Shown: piece by piece, positions 34,448 to 43,666 of the stretch
Position numbering within the stretch: position 1 is the stretch's first letter
Layout of the letters: the number at the start of each line of letters is the position of its first letter
NCBI GenBank assembly: GCA_026988015.1
Contig: JALSMA010000041.1
Location: 1 to 48,903 of the forward strand
DNA length: 48,903 bases
DNA from: Desulfobulbaceae bacterium
Lineage (GTDB): Bacteria; Desulfobacterota; Desulfobulbia; Desulfobulbales; Desulfocapsaceae
Direction: 5' to 3'
Made by a program: the position numbers and the translations under genes
The notes under the pieces: generated by a model
Told to the model about the DNA's origin: nothing
Seen by the model: the letters and a program-made list of their open reading frames with translations, nothing else
Databases searched by the model: none

Positions 34448-35644
34448 ATGACTCTATGTAACCAGGACAGCTCTTCAACCAACATACAACTCCTGCAGCA
34501 GAATATCCGCAACTCTCTTTCCAGCGCTCCCGGAGATTCCACCGTTCAATGTCGTCACCTGCAACCCTTTATCTCCGGAATGAAAAAAGAGGCGTGCAAG
34601 ATAATTCTCAACAACCTAGTGCAACTCAACTTTACCCAGGAAGACGCCTGTAAATACTGGGACGCTATTGTCAAACACGCAGATAAGATGCAGGATCACC
34701 TCAATCGTAAAGTGGGCCTTGCCACCGCCTCCTGCGACTATTTCAGCTCGATTCAACCCTACCTCACCAATCCCAAGCTGATAGAAATTGCCCGTTTTGA
34801 GGAAACTCTAAAATCCGCATACCAGGATTTCCTCACAGGATTACTCTCTCGCTGGGCATTTCAGAACTCTTTTGAACAGGAAATTTCAAGGGCAAAACGT
34901 CACAATCAGGATGCCACAATCATCTTCTTTGACCTTGATACTTTCAAAGAAATCAACGACCGACACGGGCACCTGGCTGGAGATGCCGTTTTAAAAGAGG
35001 TGGGGGAAATCCTCCTGAGTTCAAAACGAAAAGAAGATGTTGCCTGTCGTTATGGCGGTGATGAATTTATCATTTTACTTCCTGAAACCAATAAATTCAT
35101 GGGCCTGATGGTGGGAAAAAAGATCCTGGAACAGATTAACAAAATTGTCATCCACTACGAAGGAGCAGATATCCCTGTTTCCTGCAGCGCCGGTTTAGCA
35201 TCGTTCCCCCTTGACAGCAGTGACGGAGCAGGTCTGATAACCTGTGCCGATCGAGCCATGTACCAGGCCAAGAGCCGTGGTACCCATGAACTCAACCTGT
35301 TTTCAGAAGAAAAAAGAGTCTTCACAAGGATTGATTTTGATAAAAAAATCAAAATACATTCTCTGGAACAGAAGCAAGACGACGGCTGCAGCAGGGCAAA
35401 AAATATCAGCGAAAGCGGTATCCTTATCTCCTGCCATGATTGTTATGCCATTGGCACCCGGCTGGAATTACAGATACCAGTTCAAGACAGTTCGCACCTG
35501 ACCATCACCGGTTCCGTGGTTCGAGTTGAACAGTTTGACAGCAACGTGTTCGATATCGGCCTCAGTTTCCTTCACCTGGATTCCAACAGCGGCCCCACTC
35601 AGGAGATAAGTGATCACATACTGCAGCAACTCGCCTCACAATAG
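34448..35644 (+). CDS. Diguanylate cyclase (GGDEF) with C-terminal PilZ domain
   Basis: A 398-residue cytoplasmic protein. A helical N-terminal region (about 1-120) precedes a GGDEF domain with an intact GGDEF at 203-207, an inhibitory RxxD site (RKED, 194-197) five residues before it, and the IIFFDLDTFKEIND metal/GTP segment. The C-terminal PilZ domain (about 290-390) has RVFTR (RxxxR) and NISESG (NxSxxG). It is therefore predicted to make c-di-GMP and to sense it. ATG at 34448 lies 11 nt after AGAGG; a GTG at 34436 is less likely. First gene of a three-gene c-di-GMP cluster. Confidence 0.92.
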   Translation: MTLCNQDSSSTNIQLLQQNIRNSLSSAPGDSTVQCRHLQPFISGMKKEACKIILNNLVQLNFTQEDACKYWDAIVKHADKMQDHLNRKVGLATASCDYFSSIQPYLTNPKLIEIARFEETLKSAYQDFLTGLLSRWAFQNSFEQEISRAKRHNQDATIIFFDLDTFKEINDRHGHLAGDAVLKEVGEILLSSKRKEDVACRYGGDEFIILLPETNKFMGLMVGKKILEQINKIVIHYEGADIPVSCSAGLASFPLDSSDGAGLITCADRAMYQAKSRGTHELNLFSEEKRVFTRIDFDKKIKIHSLEQKQDDGCSRAKNISESGILISCHDCYAIGTRLELQIPVQDSSHLTITGSVVRVEQFDSNVFDIGLSFLHLDSNSGPTQEISDHILQQLASQ

Positions 35645-37868
35645 CTGCCCCCTTAACCCAGCACACTTTTCTGTGGATAATAAAAACCTAAAAAAAACCC
35701 CTGAAACCAAGCAATTCACAGAACTCCTGTCACTCCTCTATCTGGCCTTGAAAAATATCCAGCTCTACCCTGTCGGACATTCCATGGTGAAAAATCGTCT
35801 TGCTGTGGCCCATCAACTTCTCTCCCGGATACTCCTCAACAGAAAAACAATCCTCTTTGGCATTGCCAGAAACGTTATCACCTACAATGGCCAACCCATT
35901 GGTGACGATTCACAGGCCTGCGGTACCCTGGCAAAAATTCTCGGTCGTCACGAAATTGCCTCCATGAGGTTTTCATATGGGATAATGCAGCACTCTCTCT
36001 TTCTGTTTCTCAAGGCAGTGGGGGTACTGCCTGAACAAAATCAGTCCGGGAAAAGTCTGCAGCAGCAACTCTCTACTCTCAACCTGCCCCACATAGATGT
36101 GGAGATAATTAATTACGACTACTTTGACCGCACAGATGATACAGGAACTGCTGCAAAAAACGGAAAAGCACCCCCCCTTACATGGCTCACGTTCACCCAG
36201 AAGCTGACTAGTGGCATACTCGGATTCTCCGGCAACAGTAAATCCGGTGATATGGGAAACAGACTTACAGCCCCCGAAGCTCTCGCAGCAGCTATCAACC
36301 ATCATGCCGGAAAACAGCCTGAGATCATACAACTATTCTCATCTCTTCTGGACCAGATGTTAAAACAGGACTCTGAAAGCAGTCTGTCATCTGCCTCATT
36401 CGGGGGTCGGGAATTCAGTAAAATTATCGCCTCACTCAACCCGGAACTCCGGGCGCAGTTCCTTAACACAACCCTTGAGCGCTGTGACCAGAGTTTTGTC
36501 CACAGTAATCCTGAAAAACTCCTTGAGACTTTTTCTGACACCGTTGTGCTCGACATGATCCAGCAGATCAATAAAAAGAATGTCCAGGTTTCTCCGGCGC
36601 TGTTGAACCTGATCAAGAAAATTTCCAGAATTCGTTTCACGGCAGAAACAACAACTCCTAGTGCTATAGCCAGACAGAGAGAAATGGACAACCTCCTAGA
36701 CCCCGAACATTACAGCATCAATGTCAGTGAAAAATATCATAACACGCTCCAGAAGCTGGCGGAGAGCCCATTACCACCGACACCTCAACAGGCTGTTTTC
36801 CCACTGGAAGAACATCTGGAAACTCTGGAAGAGTCCCATCTGAACCGGCAAATCGTCCGGGCAACTCTTCTCTTTATGCGACAGACAGAAGATGATACGG
36901 AATACCAGAGCCTTGCAGCCAAGCTCATTGAAATCTGCCTGGTACTACCTGATAGCGGTGACTTCAACCTCCTCCAAACCAGCATCAAACTTCTCAGAAA
37001 ACAGGCAAAACAAAAAAAATCAGAAACCGTGCGAAAGACTGCTAAAGACTGCCTGCAACAGCTGAGTTCCCTCGATTTCATTGACTACATCTACTCAATC
37101 CTTCCAGAATGCACAAAAGAGGAAAGACGAAGTGCAGCTGGCCTCTTCAACCTTCTCTGCCCGGCTATCCTTGACGAACTCCTCAAAATATTCTCCATGA
37201 GCCAGAAGGTCTCAGAGAATGACCTGCTGGTCACCATTTTCAAGGTATTCAGACTTGAAACACTTACCAGGATCTTCACACTTCTTCCAAAAACAAAAAC
37301 AAACAACAATATACTCAAACTCCTCTCGCTCATAGAATACCTAGGTATCCAGGGAACTGTCCGGCTCCTCCACCCCCTCTTAGACCACCAGAACCCTGAT
37401 ATCAGAATGAAAGTAATGGGAATGCTGCTACCCATCCACGATGAGGAGGCCATCGCAACCCTCGGATCCATGCTGGAATCAAATAATGAAAACACGGTGA
37501 GCACAGCAATAGAACTCTGTGAAATTCACAATCCTGCGCCATGTATCCCCGGCCTGATAAGGCTCCTGGAGCACCAGTTTATAAAACAGACAAGTATTGA
37601 GAGAAACAAAAAACTCTTCATGATACTCAGCCAGATGGGTGACAGCAGGGCGCTGCCCAACCTTGAAAAAGTTGCCTTTACTAAATGGCCCTTCCACAGA
37701 GAGCAGGTCACATCAATGAAACGGGTCCTTTTCTATTCACTGAAAGGATACCCGGATCAGGAACGAAGAACACTGGTCAGAAAAGGTCTCAAGGTGAAAG
37801 ACAAAGAGATTCAGAAAATATGCCATGCCCTGCTCCCAGATTCCTCTAGGCAAGGGGGAAAAACATGA
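35610..37868 (+). CDS. Large helical-repeat (HEAT-like) protein in c-di-GMP cluster
   Basis: A 752-residue soluble protein; I do not recognise a defined family. Residues about 36-105 form a domain (LLSLLYLALKNIQLYP, GIARNVITYNGQPI) that resembles the N-terminus of the next protein, the HD-GYP. The middle is helical. From about 560 on, HEAT-like repeats appear (LLDHQNPDIRMKVMGMLLPI, EEAIATLGSMLESN, GDSRALPNLEKVA). GTG at 35610 is preceded by AGGAG with 4-nt spacing and overlaps the GGDEF-PilZ gene by 35 nt; another GTG at 35673 lacks a ribosome site. It is coupled by ATGA to the HD-GYP gene. It may be a scaffold or sensor in this signalling unit. Confidence 0.75.
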   Translation: MITYCSNSPHNSCPLNPAHFSVDNKNLKKTPETKQFTELLSLLYLALKNIQLYPVGHSMVKNRLAVAHQLLSRILLNRKTILFGIARNVITYNGQPIGDDSQACGTLAKILGRHEIASMRFSYGIMQHSLFLFLKAVGVLPEQNQSGKSLQQQLSTLNLPHIDVEIINYDYFDRTDDTGTAAKNGKAPPLTWLTFTQKLTSGILGFSGNSKSGDMGNRLTAPEALAAAINHHAGKQPEIIQLFSSLLDQMLKQDSESSLSSASFGGREFSKIIASLNPELRAQFLNTTLERCDQSFVHSNPEKLLETFSDTVVLDMIQQINKKNVQVSPALLNLIKKISRIRFTAETTTPSAIARQREMDNLLDPEHYSINVSEKYHNTLQKLAESPLPPTPQQAVFPLEEHLETLEESHLNRQIVRATLLFMRQTEDDTEYQSLAAKLIEICLVLPDSGDFNLLQTSIKLLRKQAKQKKSETVRKTAKDCLQQLSSLDFIDYIYSILPECTKEERRSAAGLFNLLCPAILDELLKIFSMSQKVSENDLLVTIFKVFRLETLTRIFTLLPKTKTNNNILKLLSLIEYLGIQGTVRLLHPLLDHQNPDIRMKVMGMLLPIHDEEAIATLGSMLESNNENTVSTAIELCEIHNPAPCIPGLIRLLEHQFIKQTSIERNKKLFMILSQMGDSRALPNLEKVAFTKWPFHREQVTSMKRVLFYSLKGYPDQERRTLVRKGLKVKDKEIQKICHALLPDSSRQGGKT

Positions 37869-39064
37869 AACAGCAGCAGAGACAAGACACAAAGATGCAC
37901 AAACAGGTATTTAATACCCTGTACCTGCTTAGAATAGTCATCAGTAATACCCGGCTTTATTCTCTGGATCATCCCAAAACAAAAGAGATGATCGCCAAGA
38001 CTCTCAGCAGCCTGAACAAGACCCTGTTCACTATAAGAGAACTCACCATCCTTATCATAGACAATGATCTGATTATTAACAACAGAGCCATTCGACCTGA
38101 AGAGTCAGATTATTTTTCTCTTTTTATCACCGTTCTCAAACAGAAAAACATCGGGCATGTCTCCTTTAAAAGAGGTCTCACAATGCGGGAACTGACCCTT
38201 TTCCTCTCTGACCTCTCATCTAAAAGCGCAACCACAGTATACAACGGACCGGGAATTTCTTCCGGAAAACTGGGCCTGAAAGAGGATCCCCATGACAACA
38301 CCCCCCTCCATGATCCGCTGCTCTTCTCAGATGGTAAGGGCAGGAATTCCAGGAGTGACCCAGAACTCATAGCAAAACTCAAATCCCTTTCCAGGAAACA
38401 GTTGCTTCTGGCACAGGAACTTTATTTTTCCATAAAAAAAGATCAGAATTTTGACCTACGCGGGGTACAGGACAGCATGTCCTCTTTTGTGACCCTCTTT
38501 TCAAGAAATCTGAACCCTCTCTCCCTTCTGACCCCGCTGAAATCAAATGATGATTACACCTTTACTCATGTCATCAACGTCTGCATCCTGACCCTGGCAC
38601 AGGCAGAATCTCTCGGATTTAAAGACCAGAATCTTTATGATATTGGTATAACAGCTACGCTCTATGATATTGGCAAGGGCTTTATTCCAGAGGAAGTATT
38701 GAACAAAGCTGGAGCACTTGACCCAGAAGAACAGGAGATCGTCAAAGAGCACTCCGCAAAAGGGGCAGAATACCTGCTTGGTATTCCAGAGGCACCGAAA
38801 CTTGCAGTGCTGGCAGCATTGGAGCATCACATTCATTTTGATGGTGGCGGCTACCCGAACATAGGCAGAAGCTGGAAGACTAACATTGTTTCTCAGATAA
38901 TTGCAGTAGCCGATACCTACGATGCCATGCGCTGTAAACGGCCCTATCGAAGACCAAGCTCTGAAAAACTAATCCGGGAACTCCTGGTCAGAAAAAAAGG
39001 GAAGATCTTCAATCCGTTTCTAGTGGATAATTTCCTGTCTCTGCTTTCAAGGAACAAACAGTAA
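37865..39064 (+). CDS. HD-GYP-family protein with Tyr replacing the HD histidine
   Basis: A 399-residue protein. The N-terminal domain (about 10-75) is shared with the preceding helical-repeat protein. The HD-GYP fold follows from about 200: H235 (FTHVINVC), then TLYDIGK (Y267, D268) where active enzymes have HDIGK, H296 (KEHSAKG), H321-H322, GGGYP at 327-331, and VADTYDAM. With Tyr instead of the metal-binding His and HHI instead of HHE, phosphodiesterase activity against c-di-GMP is doubtful; it may be a c-di-GMP sensor instead. The ATG overlaps the previous stop (ATGA). Last gene of the cluster. Confidence 0.85.
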   Translation: MKQQQRQDTKMHKQVFNTLYLLRIVISNTRLYSLDHPKTKEMIAKTLSSLNKTLFTIRELTILIIDNDLIINNRAIRPEESDYFSLFITVLKQKNIGHVSFKRGLTMRELTLFLSDLSSKSATTVYNGPGISSGKLGLKEDPHDNTPLHDPLLFSDGKGRNSRSDPELIAKLKSLSRKQLLLAQELYFSIKKDQNFDLRGVQDSMSSFVTLFSRNLNPLSLLTPLKSNDDYTFTHVINVCILTLAQAESLGFKDQNLYDIGITATLYDIGKGFIPEEVLNKAGALDPEEQEIVKEHSAKGAEYLLGIPEAPKLAVLAALEHHIHFDGGGYPNIGRSWKTNIVSQIIAVADTYDAMRCKRPYRRPSSEKLIRELLVRKKGKIFNPFLVDNFLSLLSRNKQ

Positions 39065-39065
39065 G

Positions 39066-39088
39066 GGGTCTCATGAAACTTCAGACCC
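39066..39088. repeat. 6-bp hairpin between convergent genes
   Basis: GGGTCT (39066-39071) and AGACCC (39083-39088) form a perfect stem in the 40-nt gap between the HD-GYP gene and mltG. No good T-run follows, so it is only a weak candidate for a shared transcription stop. Confidence 0.3.
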
Positions 39089-39104
39089 ACTCCTTTCACC
39101 CCAA

Positions 39105-40154
39105 TCACTTCTTTTCTTTTTTTGATCTCTGATATTTATAAACTGCCCGGTTATGTTCCCGAAGGGACTCTGAAAAATAATGACTGCCATCATTTTTTGA
39201 TACAAAATAGAGAAAACTGCTCTCCTCGGGGTGCAACACTGCAACTAGTGCCGCCTTTCCAGGGTTGGAGATGGGAGCAATGGGCAATCGTTTAATGGTA
39301 TAGGTGTTATAGGGCGAAGGGGTGCGCAGATCCTTACGACTCAGTTTACCGGAGAACCCTTCAATACCATACATAACAGTGGGATCAGACTGCATCCGCA
39401 TCCCCTTTTTGAGACGGTTCAGAAACACTCCCGCAATAAGTGGCCGTTCACTGGCTTTGGCAGTTTCCTTTTCCACCATGGAAGCCAGTATGAGTACATC
39501 ATAATCTGTGAGCTCCATGGGAGCCGGAACCTTAATGGCATCCCAAACCTCAAAAAAATGGCTGACCTGCATACGGAGCAGGTCAGCTGTGGTCTGTCCC
39601 TTTCTGGTAAGGTAATAGGTATCCGGATAAAGATACCCCTCAAGAGTGCTCCGACCCTCGAGTCCCAGTTTTTTTATGAAGAGAGGATCCCCTGCAAGAC
39701 GGATAAATTCCTCTGGGTCACACCAGCCATCTTCTGCAAACACCTCTGCAATCTGCGTAATGGTCAATCCTTCACGGATGGTGACGGCATGTTGGATCGC
39801 TTTTGCTGAAGCAAGCTCTTTCAAGATCTCCTGGGGCGTCTGACCACGATGCAGCGTAAACTCTCCTGCCTGCAATTTGGCAGCAATTCCCAGATAACGG
39901 GCAAGTACAGGAAACCGTGCATCATCCGGCACTAGGCCAGCATCTGCCAAGATAGCATTGATCTCTTTGACAGATGCCCCAAGGGGGATAATGACCGTTG
40001 CGGTTTCAGTCCTCTCTCCGTCTGCCACCTGACTTACAAACTGAAGGAACCAGCCCCCCAGCCCCAGCAATGCCAGAAAACACAAAAGGACCATCCCAAG
40101 GATGATCCTTTTGCCACTGAAACAACCGTCAGAATTCTCGATTTCAGATACCAT
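39105..40154 (-). CDS. mltG: Endolytic murein transglycosylase MltG
   Basis: A 349-residue inner-membrane protein with one N-terminal helix (residues about 17-36) and a periplasmic domain. A LysM-like region (about 50-100) precedes the YceG fold. The catalytic Glu lies in ASMVEKETAKASER, with STLEGYLYPDTYYL and NRLKKGMRMQSDPTVMYG typical of the family. It cuts newly made glycan strands and helps end peptidoglycan polymerisation. Its ATG follows the lon stop by 6 nt, so it is transcribed with lon. Normal length. Confidence 0.93.
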   Translation of the reverse strand: MVSEIENSDGCFSGKRIILGMVLLCFLALLGLGGWFLQFVSQVADGERTETATVIIPLGASVKEINAILADAGLVPDDARFPVLARYLGIAAKLQAGEFTLHRGQTPQEILKELASAKAIQHAVTIREGLTITQIAEVFAEDGWCDPEEFIRLAGDPLFIKKLGLEGRSTLEGYLYPDTYYLTRKGQTTADLLRMQVSHFFEVWDAIKVPAPMELTDYDVLILASMVEKETAKASERPLIAGVFLNRLKKGMRMQSDPTVMYGIEGFSGKLSRKDLRTPSPYNTYTIKRLPIAPISNPGKAALVAVLHPEESSFLYFVSKNDGSHYFSESLREHNRAVYKYQRSKKEKK

Positions 40155-40160
40155 CAGCCG

Positions 40161-42563
40161 CTACTGTTTTTTCCTGTCCTTTTTCAGAGTCCCGCTAAAA
40201 GCAATTTCCACCACTTCATCCATGTCCTTCACCGGATAAAAAGTCATTTTTTTGCGGATCTCAGAAGGAATCTCTACCAGATCTTTTTCATTCTGTGCCG
40301 GAATAATCACAGTGGTGAGATCGGCACGAACAGCGGCCAGGGCCTTTTCCTTTAAACCGCCAATGGGCAAAACCCTGCCCCGCAGAGTAACCTCACCTGT
40401 CATGGCAAGTTTTTTTGCGACCTTCTTACCCGTGATGGCAGAATAAAGAGCAGTAGCCATAGTGATTCCCGCAGACGGTCCGTCTTTTGGTATAGCACCA
40501 GCGGGTACATGCACATGAATGTCGTGCTTATCAAAGTACCCTTCTTTCACCCCAAGCTCATCACAGCGACTGCGGCAATAAGTGAGTGCGGCCTGCACCG
40601 ATTCCTTCATCACATCACCAAGCTGTCCGGTGAGGGTCATTTTTCCTTTTCCTGGCATAATGTTTACTTCTATCTGGAGAATTTCTCCACCAACCTCGGT
40701 CCAGGCAAGACCTGTAACAAGTCCCGGCTGATACAACGCCTCTAGCTCTGATTCCGGTATTGTTTTGGGAGGTCCAAGATAGCGGTCAAGGGTATTACGG
40801 CTGATGGAGTAAGGTCCCTTTCCACCTTCTGCAATCTTCCTTGCCACCTTGCGGCAGATCTTTCCGATTTCACGTTCCAGGTTTCGCAAGCCTGCTTCAT
40901 GGGTGTAATGGCTTACAATATATTCCAGCGCACCATCGGCAAAACGAAGATGACGAGCCTTGATACCATTCTCTTTAATCTGACGCGGCAGAAGATACTT
41001 ATTGGCAATGACCACTTTTTCTTCCAGGGTGTATCCAGATAACTCAATAATCTCCATCCGGTCAAGAAGTGGCCCGGGAATAGTGTCGTAGCGGTTGGCC
41101 GTGGTGATGAACATAACTTTTGAAAGATCAAAAGGCATATTCATATAGTGATCAGAAAACTCGAAATTCTGTTCTGGATCAAGTACCTCAAGCAATGCAG
41201 ATGATGGATCGCCACGGTAATCAGAACCAATCTTGTCAATTTCATCCATCATAAAAATCGGATTATTGGAGTTTACGTTCTTGAGCCCCTGAAGAATCCG
41301 GCCCGGCATGGCTCCGATATAGGTACGACGATGACCGCGTATTTCCGCCTCATCACGCATTCCTCCCAGTGACAAGCGGTAAAATTTTCTCCCCATGGCC
41401 CGAGCAATAGACTGCCCCAGTGAAGTTTTTCCAACACCGGGGGGACCTACAAAACAGAGAATAGGTCCTTTGGTCTCGGGATTCAATTTCCGTACAGCCA
41501 GATACTCGAGAATCCGTTCTTTGATTTTATCAAGCCCAAAGTGATCGTCATCAAGAACTTCTTTGGCAACTTTAAGATCAAGCTGATCCTTGGTGCCCTT
41601 TTTCCAGGGAAGATCAAGAATCCAGTCAATATAGGTCCGGATAATGGTTGCCTCGGAAGAATCAGGATGCATCATTTCCATGCGACCAATCTGCTTCTTG
41701 GCCTCTTTCCGGACAGATTTTGGCATTTTTGTCTTTTTGAGTTTCCGCAGCAGATCATCAATTTCCTGACCACGCTCATCACCATCGCCAAGCTCTTTCT
41801 GCAGTGCATGCAGTTGCTCACGCAGATAATACTCACGCTGGGATTTACTCATTTCTTCTTTGGCATCAGACTGAATTTTTGCCTGAACCGTGGAAACCTC
41901 AAGCTCTTTGGTGAGCAGTTCGTTCACCAGTTTCAATCGTTTTATGGGATCAATCTCTTCCAGGATTGCCTGAGACTCAGTAATTTTGAGACGCAGGTTC
42001 GAGCCAACAAGATCCGCCAGCCGCCCTGGTTCCTCAATGTTGTTGATGATCATCATCAGATCAGCAGAAAGGATACCGCGCAGGGACATGATTTTTTCTG
42101 TCTGCTCGCGAACGGTACGCATCAAGGCCTCTGTGGCCACATCTATCGCCTCTGATTCAGCCTCAACAATGGGCTTGATTTTCACGAGACTGTAGGGGTC
42201 GGTCTGCACATATTTTTTGACTTTGGCCTTGGAGACTGCCTGCACAAGAACCTTAAGCCTGCCATCTGGAAGCTTCAAGGTCCGCATGACCATGCAAACC
42301 ATTCCAACCCTGTACAGATCCTCCGGCTCCGGATTATCACGGGTTGCATCTTTCTGAGTGAGCAACATAAGCAGCTTATCACCTTCAAGGGCTGCATTCA
42401 CGGCTGCCACGGAACTTGGCCTCCCCACAAAGAGAGGGATGATCATATAATTAAAAACAACCACATCCCGAACAGCCATCATTGGCAGCTCATCGGGGAT
42501 AACCATATCTTCATGGTCGGTAAAATCGTCCATGCCTATGGATAAAGAATCATTAAAATCCAC
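40161..42563 (-). CDS. lon: ATP-dependent protease Lon
   Basis: An 800-residue LonA protease. The N-terminal substrate-binding domain (about 25-220) is followed by the AAA+ module with Walker A GPPGVGKT at 373-380 and Walker B IFMMDEID. The C-terminal peptidase has the catalytic dyad Ser697 (KDGPSAG) and Lys740 (43 residues apart, as in E. coli). It degrades misfolded and regulatory proteins in the cytoplasm. Translation begins at GTG (42563), supported by AGGAGG 5 nt upstream. It is followed by mltG after 6 nt and has its own promoter region upstream. Confidence 0.95.
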   Translation of the reverse strand: MDFNDSLSIGMDDFTDHEDMVIPDELPMMAVRDVVVFNYMIIPLFVGRPSSVAAVNAALEGDKLLMLLTQKDATRDNPEPEDLYRVGMVCMVMRTLKLPDGRLKVLVQAVSKAKVKKYVQTDPYSLVKIKPIVEAESEAIDVATEALMRTVREQTEKIMSLRGILSADLMMIINNIEEPGRLADLVGSNLRLKITESQAILEEIDPIKRLKLVNELLTKELEVSTVQAKIQSDAKEEMSKSQREYYLREQLHALQKELGDGDERGQEIDDLLRKLKKTKMPKSVRKEAKKQIGRMEMMHPDSSEATIIRTYIDWILDLPWKKGTKDQLDLKVAKEVLDDDHFGLDKIKERILEYLAVRKLNPETKGPILCFVGPPGVGKTSLGQSIARAMGRKFYRLSLGGMRDEAEIRGHRRTYIGAMPGRILQGLKNVNSNNPIFMMDEIDKIGSDYRGDPSSALLEVLDPEQNFEFSDHYMNMPFDLSKVMFITTANRYDTIPGPLLDRMEIIELSGYTLEEKVVIANKYLLPRQIKENGIKARHLRFADGALEYIVSHYTHEAGLRNLEREIGKICRKVARKIAEGGKGPYSISRNTLDRYLGPPKTIPESELEALYQPGLVTGLAWTEVGGEILQIEVNIMPGKGKMTLTGQLGDVMKESVQAALTYCRSRCDELGVKEGYFDKHDIHVHVPAGAIPKDGPSAGITMATALYSAITGKKVAKKLAMTGEVTLRGRVLPIGGLKEKALAAVRADLTTVIIPAQNEKDLVEIPSEIRKKMTFYPVKDMDEVVEIAFSGTLKKDRKKQ

Positions 42564-42620
42564 AAAAACCTCCTGATATCAACAACAGAATAATCTGTCA
42601 TTATTTATATTTGTCACAGA

Positions 42621-42649
42621 AACGTAAACACTGCCAATATTGAAGTCAA
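42621..42649 (-). promoter_or_regulatory. Candidate promoter of lon
   Basis: On the minus strand, TTGACT (complement of 42644-42649) is separated by 17 nt from TACGTT (complement of 42621-42626), about 58 nt before the lon start codon. The -35 box is good and the -10 box weak. I see no clear heat-shock sigma-32 site. Confidence 0.35.
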
Positions 42650-42774
42650 GCCAGCAATCACACCTGATGCAACTCACTTCATTTTTTCTTGTATATTTTT
42701 CTGTTTTCCTCCATACTGAATTCCTTCATATTTCCATAATAATACTTTATCCTGTTTTTCCCTGAGAGGAAAGA

Positions 42775-43575
42775 ATGTTAAGCACAAAATCCTTTTTTGA
42801 TCTGTCCCAATTTCCACATCCGACTCTTTTTGATAACAACAAACCGGTGTGGGATGCCCTGAACAACCTGAAAACCTACATGGATGCACACATCTACCCC
42901 GACCTTGACCGAAAACTGCTTCCAGATGCAGTTCCTCTTCCTCAAACTGTTGTTTGGTTTGAGAAACGCCTTATACCTGCCGAAGAATGTTCCATGGAAT
43001 ATGGCGACATCACCAAAGGAGAACTACTGGTAAAAAAAGGTGACACAGAACTCACAGGGGCTGCGGTGATCATGGCAGGTGCAATTATCTGCGGTGCCAG
43101 GATAGACTTAGAAAAAGGTGCACTGATTGAAGGGGGAGCACTGATAAAGTCCCCTGCGATCATCGGTGAATGCACTGAAATTCGCCAGGGAGCATACCTG
43201 CGCGGATACTGCCTCACCGGAAAGAGATGTGTTATAGGACACACCACTGAAGTAAAACACTCCATCTTTCTCAATGATGCCAAAGCTGGCCACTTCGCCT
43301 ATCTCGGTGATTCCATTCTAGGCCAGGATGCAAACCTTGGGGCCGGCACCAAGTTTGCCAACCTCAAATTTCTCGGCGGTAACGTCTCCATCCGGACAAA
43401 AGACGGAACCGTGGATACGGGGCGCAGAAAATTTGGCGCAATTCTTGGGGACTATGCCCAGACCGGGTGCAATTCCGTCACCAATCCGGGCACTGTGATT
43501 GGTCAAGGTGGTATCCTCATGCCTAACACTACTGCCCCATCCGGATACCATCCCCCTAAAAAACTTATTCGATGA
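42775..43575 (+). CDS. Left-handed beta-helix (hexapeptide repeat) transferase, GlmU-like
   Basis: A 266-residue protein. An N-terminal helical part (about 1-85) precedes a left-handed beta-helix built from hexapeptide repeats (AAVIMAGAIICGARIDLEKG, GALIKSPAIIGECTEI, RCVIGHTTEVKHSIF, GSILGQD-like turns, then GTVIGQGGILMPNTT). The order resembles the acetyltransferase half of GlmU and nucleotidyl-sugar acyltransferases. Function is probably acyl transfer to a sugar nucleotide, but no specific substrate can be named. The ATG follows GAGAGGAAAGA. It is divergent from lon and 91 nt ahead of the fumarase gene. Confidence 0.85.
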   Translation: MLSTKSFFDLSQFPHPTLFDNNKPVWDALNNLKTYMDAHIYPDLDRKLLPDAVPLPQTVVWFEKRLIPAEECSMEYGDITKGELLVKKGDTELTGAAVIMAGAIICGARIDLEKGALIEGGALIKSPAIIGECTEIRQGAYLRGYCLTGKRCVIGHTTEVKHSIFLNDAKAGHFAYLGDSILGQDANLGAGTKFANLKFLGGNVSIRTKDGTVDTGRRKFGAILGDYAQTGCNSVTNPGTVIGQGGILMPNTTAPSGYHPPKKLIR

Positions 43576-43666
43576 TCCATATTTTTCAATGCTTTACGTC
43601 CGCTGACAATATATTATTTTTTTCAGAATTCGATACTGTTCATTAACACCTTTTGGAGAGAAACGC

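Noticed and set aside
41541-42155. 204-residue open frame on the plus strand inside lon
   Set aside because: It is antisense to conserved lon coding sequence, with no ribosome site and Phe/Leu-rich mirror composition.
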